64,000 bases of DNA from Zygnema cylindricum (GCA_037447655.1 JBBHKE010002233.1:53398-117397); one strand, 5' to 3'. Positions 23,235 through 35,133 are shown, counted from the first letter of the stretch. Notes: generated by a model not told the origin, from the sequence alone. Numbers and translations: made by a program.

Positions 23235-24700
23235 GTACTGTAGCCTCTGGTACTCATAACCTATTCCCACCGAAAAAAAAATCACTTCCGCAACAGACGG
23301 GCGTTCGAATAATGTACGGCTTTCCGATCACTGACTTTGTTGTTCTCAGAAGTTCCCGAAAAACCGTACAATATAACTTGCTCAAAATACTTGAGGATAT
23401 TGAAGTCGGGTTAAGGTTGCGTCTTTCTTTGAAACAGGCCAATGGTAAACCCAAAAGCTGACGAAGCAAAAACGACATCCGAATGGCTATTTCATTGTTT
23501 TTGCGTGAAAAAACTATCCAACTTTTAACCACCATCGTCGTCCTTCGAATATTCATTCTCTCTCTCTTTTCCTATGTTTGATGACGTCGAAGCGTGTGAC
23601 GTGTCACATTGCACCTTCAATCGGAGTTATGTGCCAAAATTTTGATGTGAACAAGACCCGTTTTCCGATGAGTCGTCGAAATAAGCAAAAAGCTACAAAT
23701 GCTCCGATGGGAATAGGCTATCAAACAGGTTCAGTTCTGCTCAATGCGGTTCGTTCCCGATTTGGGCCAAATTGCACGGCACGGTATAAAACCCGTATTG
23801 AGATTTGCAAATCAAACTAGACAGATCAATTCCTCCAAATTAAACCCGTTTAAATCGTAAAACCGTCCGAATTCCTTAATAAAAACGCTAAAATCACCTA
23901 ATGAATTTAAGCTGAATTAAATTAACAAGATATTCCTACCTGAGGGTGAACTTCGGTTAGAGGAAAAGTGGGGTTGTTTACTAGACGTTATATGATTTCG
24001 TACATATTCGTACCATTTTTTTTTTGTTTGACAAAACATGACGAAACATGTTAAATGGATGGCACCAATATTGTAGGCGTAAGTATCAACCATTGGATGT
24101 TTCACTTTTTTAGATTCGCGAAGCAATCGCGCACATCGTCCAGTGTGAAGAGACTCTCCTCGGCGAGGAGAGTTTTTCACACTGGTCATGTACCATTGGT
24201 ACACCTGAAAAGTAAAAAAAATATCCACCACAAACAGGCGATGAGAAACGAACATATCGTACATGTCATGTGCCTTCTGCCACGGTGTATGTAGGTCGAC
24301 CAAAATATCCTCGCATGCTCCTTATGACATGCATTGACCTTCAAAACTTGCGGCGCCTTTTTTCCATTCCGTTTCGAAATTTTGATATTCAATTTCAAAA
24401 TAAAAATTTGGTTGCAAAATTTTCGTACGAATCATTAACTACCTCCGCTCATACAAATATTAGGTACAGATTTTCAGTTGGAATAATATTTTTAGAATTT
24501 AAGAACATGAAAACTAGCCTACGTGGCTCCAATCGTACTTGAGAAAAGATGTTTAGTGACACGACAAAATGGAACGTCGTGCCAGTAAACACTAGAAATA
24601 GACGTCTCTGAATGTTTAATGGGACCGCTTAATGGAGAATAGGCCTTACTTCGTATATTGGAAAGTTGTCTTTCGTGTATTTTTTATAATTTGTTATCTT
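23235..24700. other. Intergenic, no gene recognised
   Basis: Several 75-130 codon frames overlap on both strands without family resemblance. I regard them as chance or decayed. A strong hairpin (24140-24185) is listed separately. Confidence 0.4.
24140..24185. repeat. Near-perfect short hairpin
   Basis: The arm CCAGTGTGAAGAGACTCTCC and its complement (…GGAGAGTTTTTCACACTGG) are separated by only a few bases, giving a stem of about 20 bp with one or two mismatches. This could be an RNA hairpin, a cruciform or a footprint of inverted DNA. No function can be read from sequence. Confidence 0.7.
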
Positions 24701-24704
24701 TGAT

Positions 24705-25157
24705 AGTGTTGTGTATCGGCATGGTTTTGCCGATAATCAATATGAACTTTTTCTGGTTTGCCAATATTAGATATACTGGCACGATATATCAAAACCGATG
24801 TTATCGCAAGTTTTTTCGTCGATAAAAAACCGATAATATCGGTTTTTTATAGCGATAACACCAGTACAGATAACTAACGGCGATAATTGTACGGTTCGTA
24901 CCGTACAATAATACGGTTTATTACGACATATTGAAACGTCGGTATTGCATTACACAGAGTACGGAACACGTTGTTACAGTTGGCATGCCTAAAGTATTAT
25001 ATAAAGTACTATTATAGAGCGTATTATATTTTTTCCACTTATCGCCGATAAGGAACTTGTTGGTCTTGGAGTGATATATCAAAAACCATCGTTCGATAAC
25101 CGATAGCTATCAATATCGGTGTTATCGCAATATTTTTTTTGCCGATACACAACACTA
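24705..25157. mobile_element. MITE family 3, 453 bp
   Basis: Terminal inverted repeats TAGTGTTGTGTATCGGCA and TGCCGATACACAACACTA (right end at 25141-25157). The interior is dense with short palindromes such as ACCGATAATATCGGT and GTACGGTTCGTACCGTAC. Non-coding. Fragments of similar sequence appear near 440-520 and 63440-63625. Confidence 0.8.
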
Positions 25158-25184
25158 ATATTTAAACCTTGAAGATACGTTGTA

Positions 25185-25365
25185 TCAGAGGTCGCAAACG
25201 GTCAACCGTAACCGTGACCGACCGTTAACCGACCGCCCGCGCCGGATCCGGAACGGATTCAGTTGCCAAATTTTGGGGGTCGGGCGGTTACTGTCGGTTG
25301 ATTCACCAGGAAAAAAAGAACAGTCGGTTACGGTCGGTCAACCAAAAAACAAAAAAAAATGAAAA
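25185..25365. mobile_element. Possible left end of a hAT element
   Basis: CAGAGGTCGCAAACGGTC at 25185 has the CAG start common in hAT ends. It is followed by a dense array of cggtta/taaccg motifs as in hAT subterminal regions. A comparable cggtta-rich stretch lies at 36000-36180, right of the copia insertion, but I find no clean matching right end. Confidence 0.35.
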
Positions 25366-25397
25366 TTTTGTATTGTCCCTATAATCCAACATTATTG

Positions 25398-25645
25398 TAC
25401 TTTGTACTCATTGGCATCGTGGAAGTTTGTGACATCATGATGAGCGTCGCAAATCTGACACGGTGATACACTATTCATTTCGAAAATCTTAAGGAACACG
25501 ACAAAGCGTCGCAAATATGACACGATAGTACAATATTCATTTCGCAAATTTTAGGCAACGCGACAAAGCGTCGCAAGTCTGACACAGTAGTACACTATTC
25601 ATTTTGCAAATCTTAGGCAACGCGATAAATCGTAATTATTGGCTT
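25398..25645. repeat. Three-copy ~66 bp tandem repeat, left flank of the hAT gene
   Basis: Units read gcgtcgcaaatctgacacgg, then tagtacactattcatttcgc and a taggcaacgcgacaaa block. A matching array at 29286-29520 lies in the same orientation on the other side of the transposase gene, with the same entry (tcgtggaagt..gtgacatcatgat) and exit (atcgtaattattggctta). Confidence 0.85.
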
Positions 25646-25917
25646 ATCCATACGTCGTACATTATTACAAACGTGCTAATTATGCATTTTATACCGTGTT
25701 TCCACAAACATATCATATTATTATGTCAATATCATGCGGCATGTAGTAATAATTGGTTAATAAATCATTGAAAATCAAACTATTACGTCAATTTCCCATG
25801 ACTAGTCTTAATTATTGGCGTGCTCACATGTGTCAAACAATAACTCGATAAATTGAATTGCTATTTAAGTTAGAGAAACTCGACCACAATTCAAACAAAA
25901 CTTAATCATACACTAAA

Positions 25918-28125
25918 ATGGAGAAAAACATCCTCGCTTCCCTTAAAACTACAATCCAAAACAAACATCGAAATAAAAAATGGTGAAATTGCTCAGTATT
26001 ACCTAGTGAAAGAAAGCAGGGCCACTTCAAACTGCTGGAACAAATTTGAGCATGTCTATGAAGTTAGAACATTAAACAAATACATGGTAAAAGGGGCAGG
26101 TTTTGTGGCTTGTAATACATGTTTCATAGTTTATCAATACAAGTTAGAAAACGGTACTTCAACAATCAATACTCACACATGTTTAGATTCGGCCGACATG
26201 GATAATTCAAGAGGACTTCTTCGTAAGCTTTTTTTAAAAACAGAGGCTAAAACGAGTGACCGAAAAAAAATTGCAAAAATGGTGGCGTTGATGTGTTGTG
26301 AGGACCTTCGACCATTTTCGATATTCGACGGTTCATGTATGATTTATTTTAAATTATTTTTAAGATGGCTTGAGTGTAAATGTCATTATAACTTGTTTTG
26401 TTCCGAAATTTATAAATCTGAGCTTAGTTTGTCACGATGTTGTTTTTTATTTGTCTTTCCATAAAAAAATAATCATTTTGGTAGAAACCTTATTTATTAA
26501 TCATGGTTAGTAATTGTATGATATTTTCTTATTGTTTTTTTTGTTTTTTTCCTTAGGTTTTCAAGCATTTTGTCAAGCATTGTTTGATGTTGGTGTTTCG
26601 TCCAATAAAAGTGTTGACATCGACCAACTACTCCCGTCTATCAATAGTGTAAAAAATTATATTATATCTTCTCCGAAAGATATTTGTAGTTTGATCATCC
26701 CAAAACTTAGAGAAAATATTGATAATAATAATTTTGTCGCATTCACGACGAATCTCTGGACCGAGACAATATAAATAACCGCATTCATGTCAGTAACAGC
26801 TCATTTTATTGACAAAGAATTTAAACTTAATGCACGGACACTTCAAGTCGATCATTTTTCGGAGGAAAAACACACTGCGGAAAATGTTTTAACGGCTTTC
26901 AAAAATTGTTTGACCAATTTTGAAATCTCCAATTTTGATTGACGTGTTGTCGTGACTGATAGTGGCTCTAACATGTGTGCGACTGAAGGTCTACCGAGTA
27001 TGTTTACTTGGATACCTTGCGCGGACCATTAAATTGCTACAATTGTGACAACGATCTTGAATAAGAGCGGAAATTCCAAAAAAGGCAAATACGATGTGGA
27101 AGTTCTTGGTTTTTTTTATCTAATTGACGCGTGTAAATCATTGGTCACATTTTTCAAACAGAGTAATTTACAAAATCTTTTGAAAAACACATTAAAACAA
27201 GAAAACGAACGCGGTGGAATTCTTTGCTCCGAATGCTTAAGAGTATTTACGATGCATTCAATGAGATAGGACCAATCGCTCAAGCAAAAAACAAATTGAT
27301 TCTTTTTGCTTGTATCGATAAGACTCACCTTACCGAACTTATACGATTTTTGGAAAGGTTCCAAGAAGTGACCCTAAAATTGGAAAAATTCAAAGAACCA
27401 ACTATACATTTGGTTTTGTTTGAACTATCATCTCTCCATAACCATTGTAAGATAAGAAAAACATCTTACAATGACGGTGAAAAAAAATGCCCCGCCGATT
27501 CCCTAAACTTGCAAAAATTGAAACAACTTTTTGTGAAATTTGCACTACCGAAGTGGGGCCTTCATGAGTATCATATTGTCGCGGCTCTCTTATATCCCCG
27601 ACAAAAACAAAAGCTTGAAATAATTGGGGTATCGAAAACTGAAATTGAAAGCGCAAGGGTCAAACTTTGAGAATTCGCAAACGATCTCGGTGATGACGTT
27701 GAATTCGATAGTCTTCAACGTATCACAAAAAAACAAAAAACATCGCAAAGTAAAGACGGTTTCCACAATTTTTTTGGTGAGAGCGATGAGGAAAATGAGG
27801 TTCTTATTACCACCGACAAAAAAACGCTCGTTAACGACGAAATGAAACGTTATTTTGATCTAAAATTAACCAACGACGAAAGATTGAACTTTAACATACT
27901 TGAATGGTGGAAAAAAAATCAAATGTACGTGCGAAAGATGGAGGATTTCCTATTATAGCCGGTGTTGCTAGATCTATTCTAGCTATTCCGGCTTCTAACT
28001 CCATGTCCGAATGCAAATTTTCGGATGCCGGGAACACGATAACAAAGAAGAGGAGCTCACTAGCCGCTTCAATTGTTAGTGGTTTTTTGTGTGTTAGATC
28101 CAACCGAGCTATTTTAAATGCATAG
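25918..28125 (+). pseudogene. hAT superfamily transposase (BED finger, hATC), decayed
   Basis: An N-terminal BED zinc finger is visible at 26040-26200: VACNTCFIVYQYKLENGTS followed by H-T-C, i.e. C-x2-C and H-x1-C. A 220-bp intron (26337-26556, GTATGA..TTAG) joins the RPFSIFDGS segment (in frame) to FQAFCQALFDVGVSSNK. The catalytic core follows, with VVVTDSGSNMCATEG near 26950, interrupted by stops near 26772, 26941 and 27031 and by a frameshift near 27225. The C-terminal hATC dimerisation domain is readable at 27940-28125 (LAIPASNSMSECKFSDAGN). hAT transposases cut and paste DNA with 8-bp target duplications. Multiple lesions mean no active product. The upstream ATG at 25918 reads only 22 codons. 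Confidence 0.9.
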
Positions 28126-28129
28126 TTTT

Positions 28130-28790
28130 TTATTTTGTTTTGTTTTCTTATTATTGTTATTTTTTTAGTATTAGTTATCATGTTTTTTTTTTCCTTTGAA
28201 ACTTTTGTTGTATTTCACAAATTTTCTAGTATTTTTTTTATTTTTTTTTCTTTTAAATCGAAATCCTTATTTTTATCAAATTACCAAAGCGTCGTATGTA
28301 TACCAAATTTAGATTTATAGATTTTTGTGTAGTTTTAAGTTTGAGGTTAAGAATTTGTACAATAGAGTCGAAAATAGAACGAGGTTGTTATTTGTTTGTT
28401 TCTATATTTGATAATACAAAAGATTTTTTGTTTTTTTTGCTCATCACAATGTGTTTTTTGTCAATTGATTATCTATGTGATTTTTTTTTTTTTTTTTTTT
28501 TCATACATAATTGAAAGTTTACCTTTTTTGCATAATTCATAACATAGAATCGTAGTCGAAAGAAAAACCGTCCGAAAATTGTAGCGAAATAAATTAGATA
28601 TGCGAGAGAATAAACATTAATATAAGGGTTTAAGCATTAATCTAAGAGTTACGCGCAAAATTAGGAACAAATCCCTTGAAAGAGGTCACTATCGAGGAAA
28701 AAAATATTCGTAAAAGGAGATTGCAAAAAGACAAATTAGTAAAAAGAAGAGGTACACGAGCTGTTTTTTTGCAAAGGGAGATGTACCATT
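28130..28790. other. T-rich region after the hAT gene
   Basis: T-rich to about 28505 (including an 18-20 T run), then AT-rich unique sequence. No gene. Confidence 0.4.
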
Positions 28791-29150
28791 ACACCACTCA
28801 TTGTTATTAGTATAAATAAGTCGCTACTACTTATAGCCAAAAATCACAAAATATAGTTATCAACATTATTTAAATACGTGGAGTATAGCCCGCCACGTCT
28901 ATTTGCATTAAATAATGCAAATTATAATTTTCCATTAACACTACACCGCGAATCGCAATTACAAATAAAAATCATTAACGTTAATTCCGTCACCACGAAT
29001 TTTGACCCAAAAACCTTAAAAAGAGTAAATAACTCTAAAATTTTCTTTACATTATTCAAGGTACTATTTGAATCATCGTTGATAACTATAGTATAGTGCC
29101 ATTTTAAATAGTGTGGCTAACGTACAAAACTGTACCGTATAAAAGAAGAA
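28790..29150. mobile_element. MITE family 1 relics
   Basis: Two left-end-like motifs, TACACCACTCATTGTTATTA at 28790 and TACACCGCGAATCGCAATTA at about 28944, lie 150 bp apart. The cgtggagtatagcccgccacg block between them matches the interior of the 202-bp copies. Right ends are not recognisable. Confidence 0.5.
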
Positions 29151-29285
29151 AGTACAAAAAATGATTTAATACATGTCGTTATGATGTACCAACGTTTCCA
29201 CAAACCGCGTAGTGCAAACGTCATAATGACATGAAACAGTTCGTTTTGACAGAATGCGTTTTTACAAACCGCGTAGTGAAAACGT

Positions 29286-29520
29286 CATAATACTTTGTAT
29301 TCATTGGTATCGTGGAAGTACGTGACATCATGATTAGCGTCGCAAATCAGACACGGTACTATTCATTTCGCAAATCATAGGGAACGCAACAAATCGTCGC
29401 AAATCTGACACGGTAGTACACTATTCATTTCGCAAATCTTAAGGAACGCCACAAAGCGTTGCAAATCTGACACGGTATTCGCAAATCTTAGGGAACGTGA
29501 CAAATCGTAATTATTGGCTT
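29286..29520. repeat. Three-copy ~66 bp tandem repeat, right flank of the hAT gene
   Basis: Same monomer and same flanking words as 25398-25645. The two blocks bracket the transposase relic as direct repeats. The copia insertion begins only ~30 bp beyond. Confidence 0.85.
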
Positions 29521-29553
29521 ATTCCGTCGTACATTGATTAATTTTGTATTTTT

Positions 29554-30395
29554 TGTTGTTTTGGAAAGCTTTAGTCCTCTCTATGCCTCGATTGTGAGAG
29601 AGAGAGAGAGTTTCACGACTTAGCATATGTTTGGTTGTAAGTTCGTTTCATTACACACCAGAATTGATGTTCCACTAGATCGGTAGGGAGTACACCTTTG
29701 TATACACTCCCAAGACACAAGTCACTACAAGAAAGAAGACACTCCAGAATATCCGATTGTTTGTGCATAGATATACTTGAGGACAAAATGGCACATGGAG
29801 ATTTGTCTACGGTGCCGAATGTGATATGTACGCGGCTGAGGGAGACCACCGACAAATGCTGGTCCGTGTGAACCACATACACGACAAATGACGTGGCATA
29901 TAGAATTCTACTCCTTTGTAAAAATCAAGTTAAGTAGATTTTTGTCTTTGTGTGGTTAGTTGATTAGTAAAGGAATCTTTTTGTGTGACGTACCTTGTTC
30001 GGTTTGAGCCGTAGGTATTTATTGTACGGCTGGTATTCATCCGTACGTTCAGCAGCATAGGCTTCAGTGTATATTAGTAGGACTTAGATAACTTTGAAGT
30101 TATGAACATTTTGTAGTTAGAAACTGTACAGCCTGTTTTTGGCATTTTCATCTGTGGATATCTCACAGATCTGTTGGCAGAATTACTTGAAATTTTGTGT
30201 GTGTGTTCGGCCTGATATTATCTACTTTGTGGTAGATTTGCATGGCTATTCTGTCTCTGGTTTGGGTTTTATCAACTGTTGAAGTTGCTGTTTTTCAGAC
30301 CGGTTTTTGTGACAGTTTCTTGCTTGGTTTGGTTCCAAGATGACTACACCGGCATCCTCATCGTCTTCGGTTCCGGTTGTTGTCTCAAAACAACA
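29554..30395 (+). repeat. Copia 5' LTR (842 bp)
   Basis: It starts TGTTGTTTTGG and ends ACAACA, so the edges form the inverted repeat TGTTGTT/AACAACA. It is nearly identical to 35157-35996; I count about a dozen differences by eye, plus one (GA)n length change. It is preceded by TTTTT. A start codon and the first 18-19 gag codons lie inside it (ATG at 30340). A (GA)n run sits at 29597-29610. Confidence 0.95.
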
Positions 30396-31300
30396 GGTCA
30401 CGGGCCCGCCTTTACGAATTCCGGTTTTTGATGGGAGAGAATATCTGTATTGGGCAGATCTTGTAAGGTCTTATTTTGTACAAGTGAAGCTTTTTGATGT
30501 TGTTAATGGATCTATGGTTGAAACTGATGTAAACTATGATCAAAAGAATGAGCAGGCTCTTCATTTGATAAAGTTAATGATATCTAAGGAGCTGCATATG
30601 ACATACATTCAGGCTTCTAAAGCATCAGAGATTTGGGATGCTTTGAAAAAGACATATTCGAGGGCTAATGCACAACATGAGATTATAACTGCTGGGCAGA
30701 TCTTTTTGATGTTGTTAATGGATCTATGGTAGAAACTGATGTAAACTATGATCAAAAGAATGAGCAGGCTTTTCATTTGATAAAGTTAATGATATCAAAG
30801 GAGCTGCATATGACATACATTCAGGCTTCTAAAGCATCAGAGATTTGGGATGCTTTGAAAAAGACATATTCTAGGGCTAATGCACAACATGAGATTATAA
30901 CTGCTGGGCAGATCTGGGAATATAAGTATACAGGCGGAAGCATGGCAGAATATTGCAATAAATTCAGACTTCTACTTGCAGAAAATGCATGTTCAGGTGG
31001 TTCATTTCCTGAGTATCACCAAGCAATGATTTTAGTGAGGGGGCTTCCTAGTGAGTATAAAGGTGCCTATGATGAACTGAAAAAATTGGATAAGACACAG
31101 TGGAATCTAGCTACAGCTATAGAGTATGTGCTAGAAGAAAATCGAATCAGTTGGCATTTAATTCTAGAAAGCCAGCTGTAGCTTACAATGCTCAGTTTCA
31201 GAGGGATAATAGATTTCAAGGAAATTAGTCCTTTCAGCAATATGAACGGTGTGTCAATTGCTATAATAATGGTCATTTGTACAAGTTTTGTCCTTTGTAT
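30340..31300 (+). pseudogene. Copia gag (nucleocapsid), broken
   Basis: The N-terminal part begins in the LTR (MTTPASSSSSVPVVVSKQQ). It shows the copia gag region (YLYWADLVRSYFVQVK, EIWDALKKTYSRANAQHEI). A 212-bp tandem duplication (unit starts 30491 and 30703) repeats this part and shifts the frame, because 212 is not a multiple of three. Another frame change near 31150 and a TAG at 31226 precede a CCHC zinc knuckle, CVNCYNNGHLYKFC at 31250-31291, spaced C-x2-C-x4-H-x4-C as in nucleocapsid proteins. Confidence 0.9.
30491..30914. repeat. 212-bp tandem duplication in gag
   Basis: Two direct copies, starting TTTTTGATGTTGTTAATGGA at 30491 and 30703, nearly identical (a few substitutions). The unit length equals 2 modulo 3, which explains the observed change from one reading frame to the next. 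Confidence 0.95.
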
Positions 31301-33043
31301 ATAAAAGCGTGTGAAACAGGTTCTTACCGCAAAGGATGGAAGGTGAGAGGAGCTCCATTTACACCGAAACCTCCGAGCAAAACCGCAGCTTTTTCAGCGG
31401 AGGAAGAGGAACCGGTGAAGGAGATGGAGAAGGAGAAATCAGAGGTTGTTAGTTTTCCTAAAACTGACGACACCGAGTTCTTTGCAATGGCAAAGATGAT
31501 GGAGGGAGAGAAAGATCTCGGGTGGATTATGGACTTCGGAAGTTCCTCCCATATGTGTTGGAACAAATCCTATTTCAAGGATATGACACCTTTCCCTACT
31601 CGTCAAATCTTTTATGCTTGTGGTGCCACGGTGGAAGCTAATGCTAAGGGTAGCATAGATCTGAATTGTGAGATAGATGGTAAAGCTGTAAAAAGAACTT
31701 TGCATGATGTGTTATATGTGCCTAAATTTAAGAAAAATTTGTTTTCTACCTCAGTTGCAGAGAGTAAAGGTTTTGATGTTCTTCAGAGCAAAGGCAAAAA
31801 GATAGTAAGCTAGGATGGGAGAGTAGCCTTAGTGGGAACAAGAGGCCCAAACATGTTGTATTGGATGGACCTGGTTAATAAAGTTGATTTTGTGTACTCC
31901 AGTGTCCTATCTGAAAATGTGTTGTGGCATAAAAGGCTTGGGCATGTTCATAATGAGAGGCTTGAAAAGATGGTGAAGACAAATATGATAGATGGTGTCA
32001 AGCTTGGTGAAAAGGAATCCCATGTTTGTGATGGTTGTGCTCTAGGAAAGCTTCATAAGCTTCCCCTACCACAGACTTCAGATTATCGAGCAAAGGATCT
32101 TCTCGGCCTTATCCACTCGGATGTATGGGGACCGGCCAAAGTTCCTTCTCTTGGTGGAAGGAAATACCTTGTTACCTTCACTGATGACCACTCACGTTTC
32201 AGCCGAGTGTACTTTATGAAGGAGAAGAGCGAGGTCTTCACACATTTCAAGCATTTCCGGATCTGGGCAGAGAAACTTCACGGGAAATCGATCCTTGCTT
32301 TGCGATCTGACAACGGTGGAGAGTATGTATCAAATGCCTTTGCTGAATACTTGAAAGAAAATGGAATTTCTCATGAGTTTACTGTTCCTTACACTCCGGA
32401 ACAGAATGGTGTGGCTGAAAGACTCAATAGGACCTTGACTGAATGTGCTATGTCTATGATGATGGATAAAGGTGTAGATCCGAAATTTTGGGGGGAAGCT
32501 TTTCAGTGTGCTTCTTACATTAGAAATAGAATAGAAACCAGATCTGTGAAGGATAAAACACCTTATGAAATATAGACAGGAAGAAAGCCAAATGTTAGTC
32601 ACTTTAGAGTATTTGGGAGTAAGTGTTTTATGTTGGATAACCTTCCAAATTGGAAATTAAGTCCGAAATCTGTACCTGGGATATTTTTGGGCTATGATGA
32701 TGAGTCCGTAGGATATAGAGTGTATAATCCTCAGAAAAATACTATTCAGATTGCTAGGAAAATTCAGATCAAAGAAGAAAGTCAATCTGTTGATGTTTTT
32801 AGCATGAATGAGGCAGAGAAGGCAGAAAAATTGCAGGAATATGTCATCCTTGAGCAGATATCTTTCAAGCAAACAACGGTTTCTTCCTCTCCATCTGAAC
32901 TACCACATGTTTTGGGGCTGCCTGATCCACCTACTATTACAACTACTACCGGACCTCCTCCTCCTCCTCCTCCAAGACTGCCTCGGCAACCAGCAATTCT
33001 CGCTTCAGATTTTCCGAGGGAAGAAGACAAAGCAGCCGGCTGA
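31301..33043 (+). pseudogene. Copia protease and integrase, broken
   Basis: The protease region around 31530 reads WIMDFGSSSHMC. The catalytic D-S/T-G of copia proteases appears as D-F-G, which should be inactive. The integrase has the HHCC zinc region (HKRLGHVHN..CDGCALGK) and the DDE core: D in LIHSDVWGPAK, D in ALRSDNGGEYV, E in TPEQNGVAERLNRT. In-frame stops occur at 31811 and 32573 with the same frame reading on afterwards. The Pro-rich stretch at 32950-32985 is the usual link to reverse transcriptase. The frame is lost near 33020. Confidence 0.92.
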
Positions 33044-33952
33044 GAGGTGACCGAGTGGATCATGCTTATTCTGCAATCACAGGGGAGCCTCTTACCATTC
33101 AAGAAGCTTTCTCCGTTCCGGAAAAAGATCCGTGGATTGCAGCGGCGAATGACGAGATAAAGTCAATTATGGAGGCTCAAATTTGGGAGCTTGTGGAACT
33201 TCCACCGGATCGAAAAGCGATTGGTTGTAAGTGGGTATTCAAGTTAAAACTGAATCTCGATAATACCATTGAAAGATATAAGGCTAGGCTTGTTGCTAAG
33301 GGGTATAGCCAGAAAGAGGGCATTGATTATGAAGAGACGTTCTCACCCGTAGTTCGTTTTTCTACTGTTAGGATTCTCTTATCTTTAGCAGCAATAGAGG
33401 ATATGGAATTGCATCAAATGGATGTGAAAACAACTTTCTTGCATGGGGATTTGGAGGAAGTTATATATATGAAGCAACCAGAGGGATACAAAGCAGCCGA
33501 CTGAGAGGTGACCGAGTGGATCATGCTTATTTTGCAATCACAGGGGAGCCTCTTACCATTCAAGAAGCTTTCTCCGTTCCGGAAAAAGATCTGTGGATTG
33601 CTGCGGCGAATGACGAGATAAAGTCAATTATGGAGGCTCAAATTTGGGAGCTTGTGGAACTTCCACCGGATCGAAAAGCGATTGGTTGTAAGTGGGTATT
33701 CAAGTTAAAATTGAATCTCGATAATACCATTGAAAGATATAAGGCTAGGCTTGTTGCTAAGGGGTATAGCCAGAAAGAGGGCATTGATTATGAAGAGACG
33801 TTCTCACCTGTAGTTCATTTTCCTACTGTTAGGATTCTCTTATTTCTAGCAGCAATAGAGGATATGGAATTGCATCAAATGGATGTGAAAACAACTTTCT
33901 TGCATGGGGATTTGGAGGAAGTTATATATATGAAGCAACCAGAGGGATATGT
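33031..33952. repeat. 461-bp tandem duplication in reverse transcriptase
   Basis: The segment from agcagccggctgagaggtga (33031) recurs at 33492 (agcagccgactgagaggtga) with few changes. It holds the N-terminal reverse transcriptase motifs, so these occur twice. The unit is 2 modulo 3 and moves the second copy into another frame. Confidence 0.95.
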
Positions 33953-35133
33953 AGAAAAAAGGAAAGAAAATCTGGTCTGTAAATTGTTGAAGTCCCTTTA
34001 TGGTCTGAAGCAGGCTCCACGACAGTGGAACCTCAAACTGGATGAATTTTTGACAAATCTTGACAAATCTTGGCTTTACTAGAATCAGTTTATATCATTC
34101 AGTTTATGTTATGGAAGGGGAAGATGGAGTGATATATATTGCTGTTTATGTTGATGATTTGCTGTTGCTAAGCAAATCCATTAATGAAATCAACAAAATA
34201 AAATCAGCTCTAAATTCCCGGTTCGAAATGAAAGATTTAGGGGAGGCTAGGTATATTTTGGGAATTCAGGTAGAAAGGGATAGAAAACAAAGACTAATTT
34301 ATTTGACACAGAAGGAAGCCATTGGAAACATGCTTGAAAGGTTCGGCATGTCAGAGGCAAAGGGAAGTGCTACTCCCATGGAGTTCAGACAGAAAATAGA
34401 AGGGAAAGAATCACATGGTGGGGTTGTGATTGATGACTCTTTGGAGTTAGGGGAGGCAGATTTTATGTCCTCCATTCCTTACAGGCAGATCGTCGGAAGC
34501 CTCATCTACTTCATGAACTGTACCCGTCCTGATATTGCTGCAGCTGTTGGAGCCTTAAGCCGAAGTTTGCAAAATCCAAAGAAGTCAGATTGGGAGGCAG
34601 CAAAGAGAGTTCTTCGATATCTTGCAGGAACTCGAAACCTCCGACTCTCTCTCGGTAGAGAGGAAGTAAAAATTCAGACATGGAGCGATGCGAGCTATGG
34701 AGATATGCCAAGCCGACGCTCTACTAGTGGATACATTCTCAAGATTGGAAGTGGGACATGCTGCTGGAGCAGCAAACTTCAGAAGGTGACAGCTCAGTCT
34801 ACTATGGAGGCTGAGTACGGGGCGGCTAGCGCAGCCGTCAAAGAGCTACTTTGGGTAAAGTCTCTCCTTCAAGAGCTTTTGTTTATGCAATCTGGACCTC
34901 AGGTAGTGTGGTGTGACAATCAGGCTGCCATTGCTATTACATCTAACCCTAGCCATCACTTTAAGAGCAAACACATTAATATCAAGCTACACTTTGTGAG
35001 AGAGAAGGTTATGGGAAGAGTTCTGAAACTCAGTTATTTACCAGATGAGGAGATGGTTGCTGACATGATGACTAAACCCTTGCCTACACCTAAATTAAAG
35101 TTTTGCAGAGAGGCATGTGGCTTAAGTGGCTAG
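33044..35133 (+). pseudogene. Copia reverse transcriptase and RNase H, broken
   Basis: Reverse transcriptase motifs: [28 protein letters not shown] and [17 protein letters not shown] (present twice because of the 461-bp duplication), then the catalytic YVDD in IAVYVDDLLLL near 34150. A further 10-bp tandem duplication (tgacaaatct twice, 34051-34070) shifts the frame just before it. RNase H follows with WSDASYGD and TAQSTMEAEYGAAS. The end, ADMMTKPLPTPK, is the usual copia C-terminus. Downstream come a polypurine tract and the 3' LTR. Confidence 0.94.

Noticed and set aside
29613-29882. 89-codon minus-strand frame present twice (also 35214-35483)
   Set aside because: Antisense frame within the copia LTRs; duplicated only because the LTR is.
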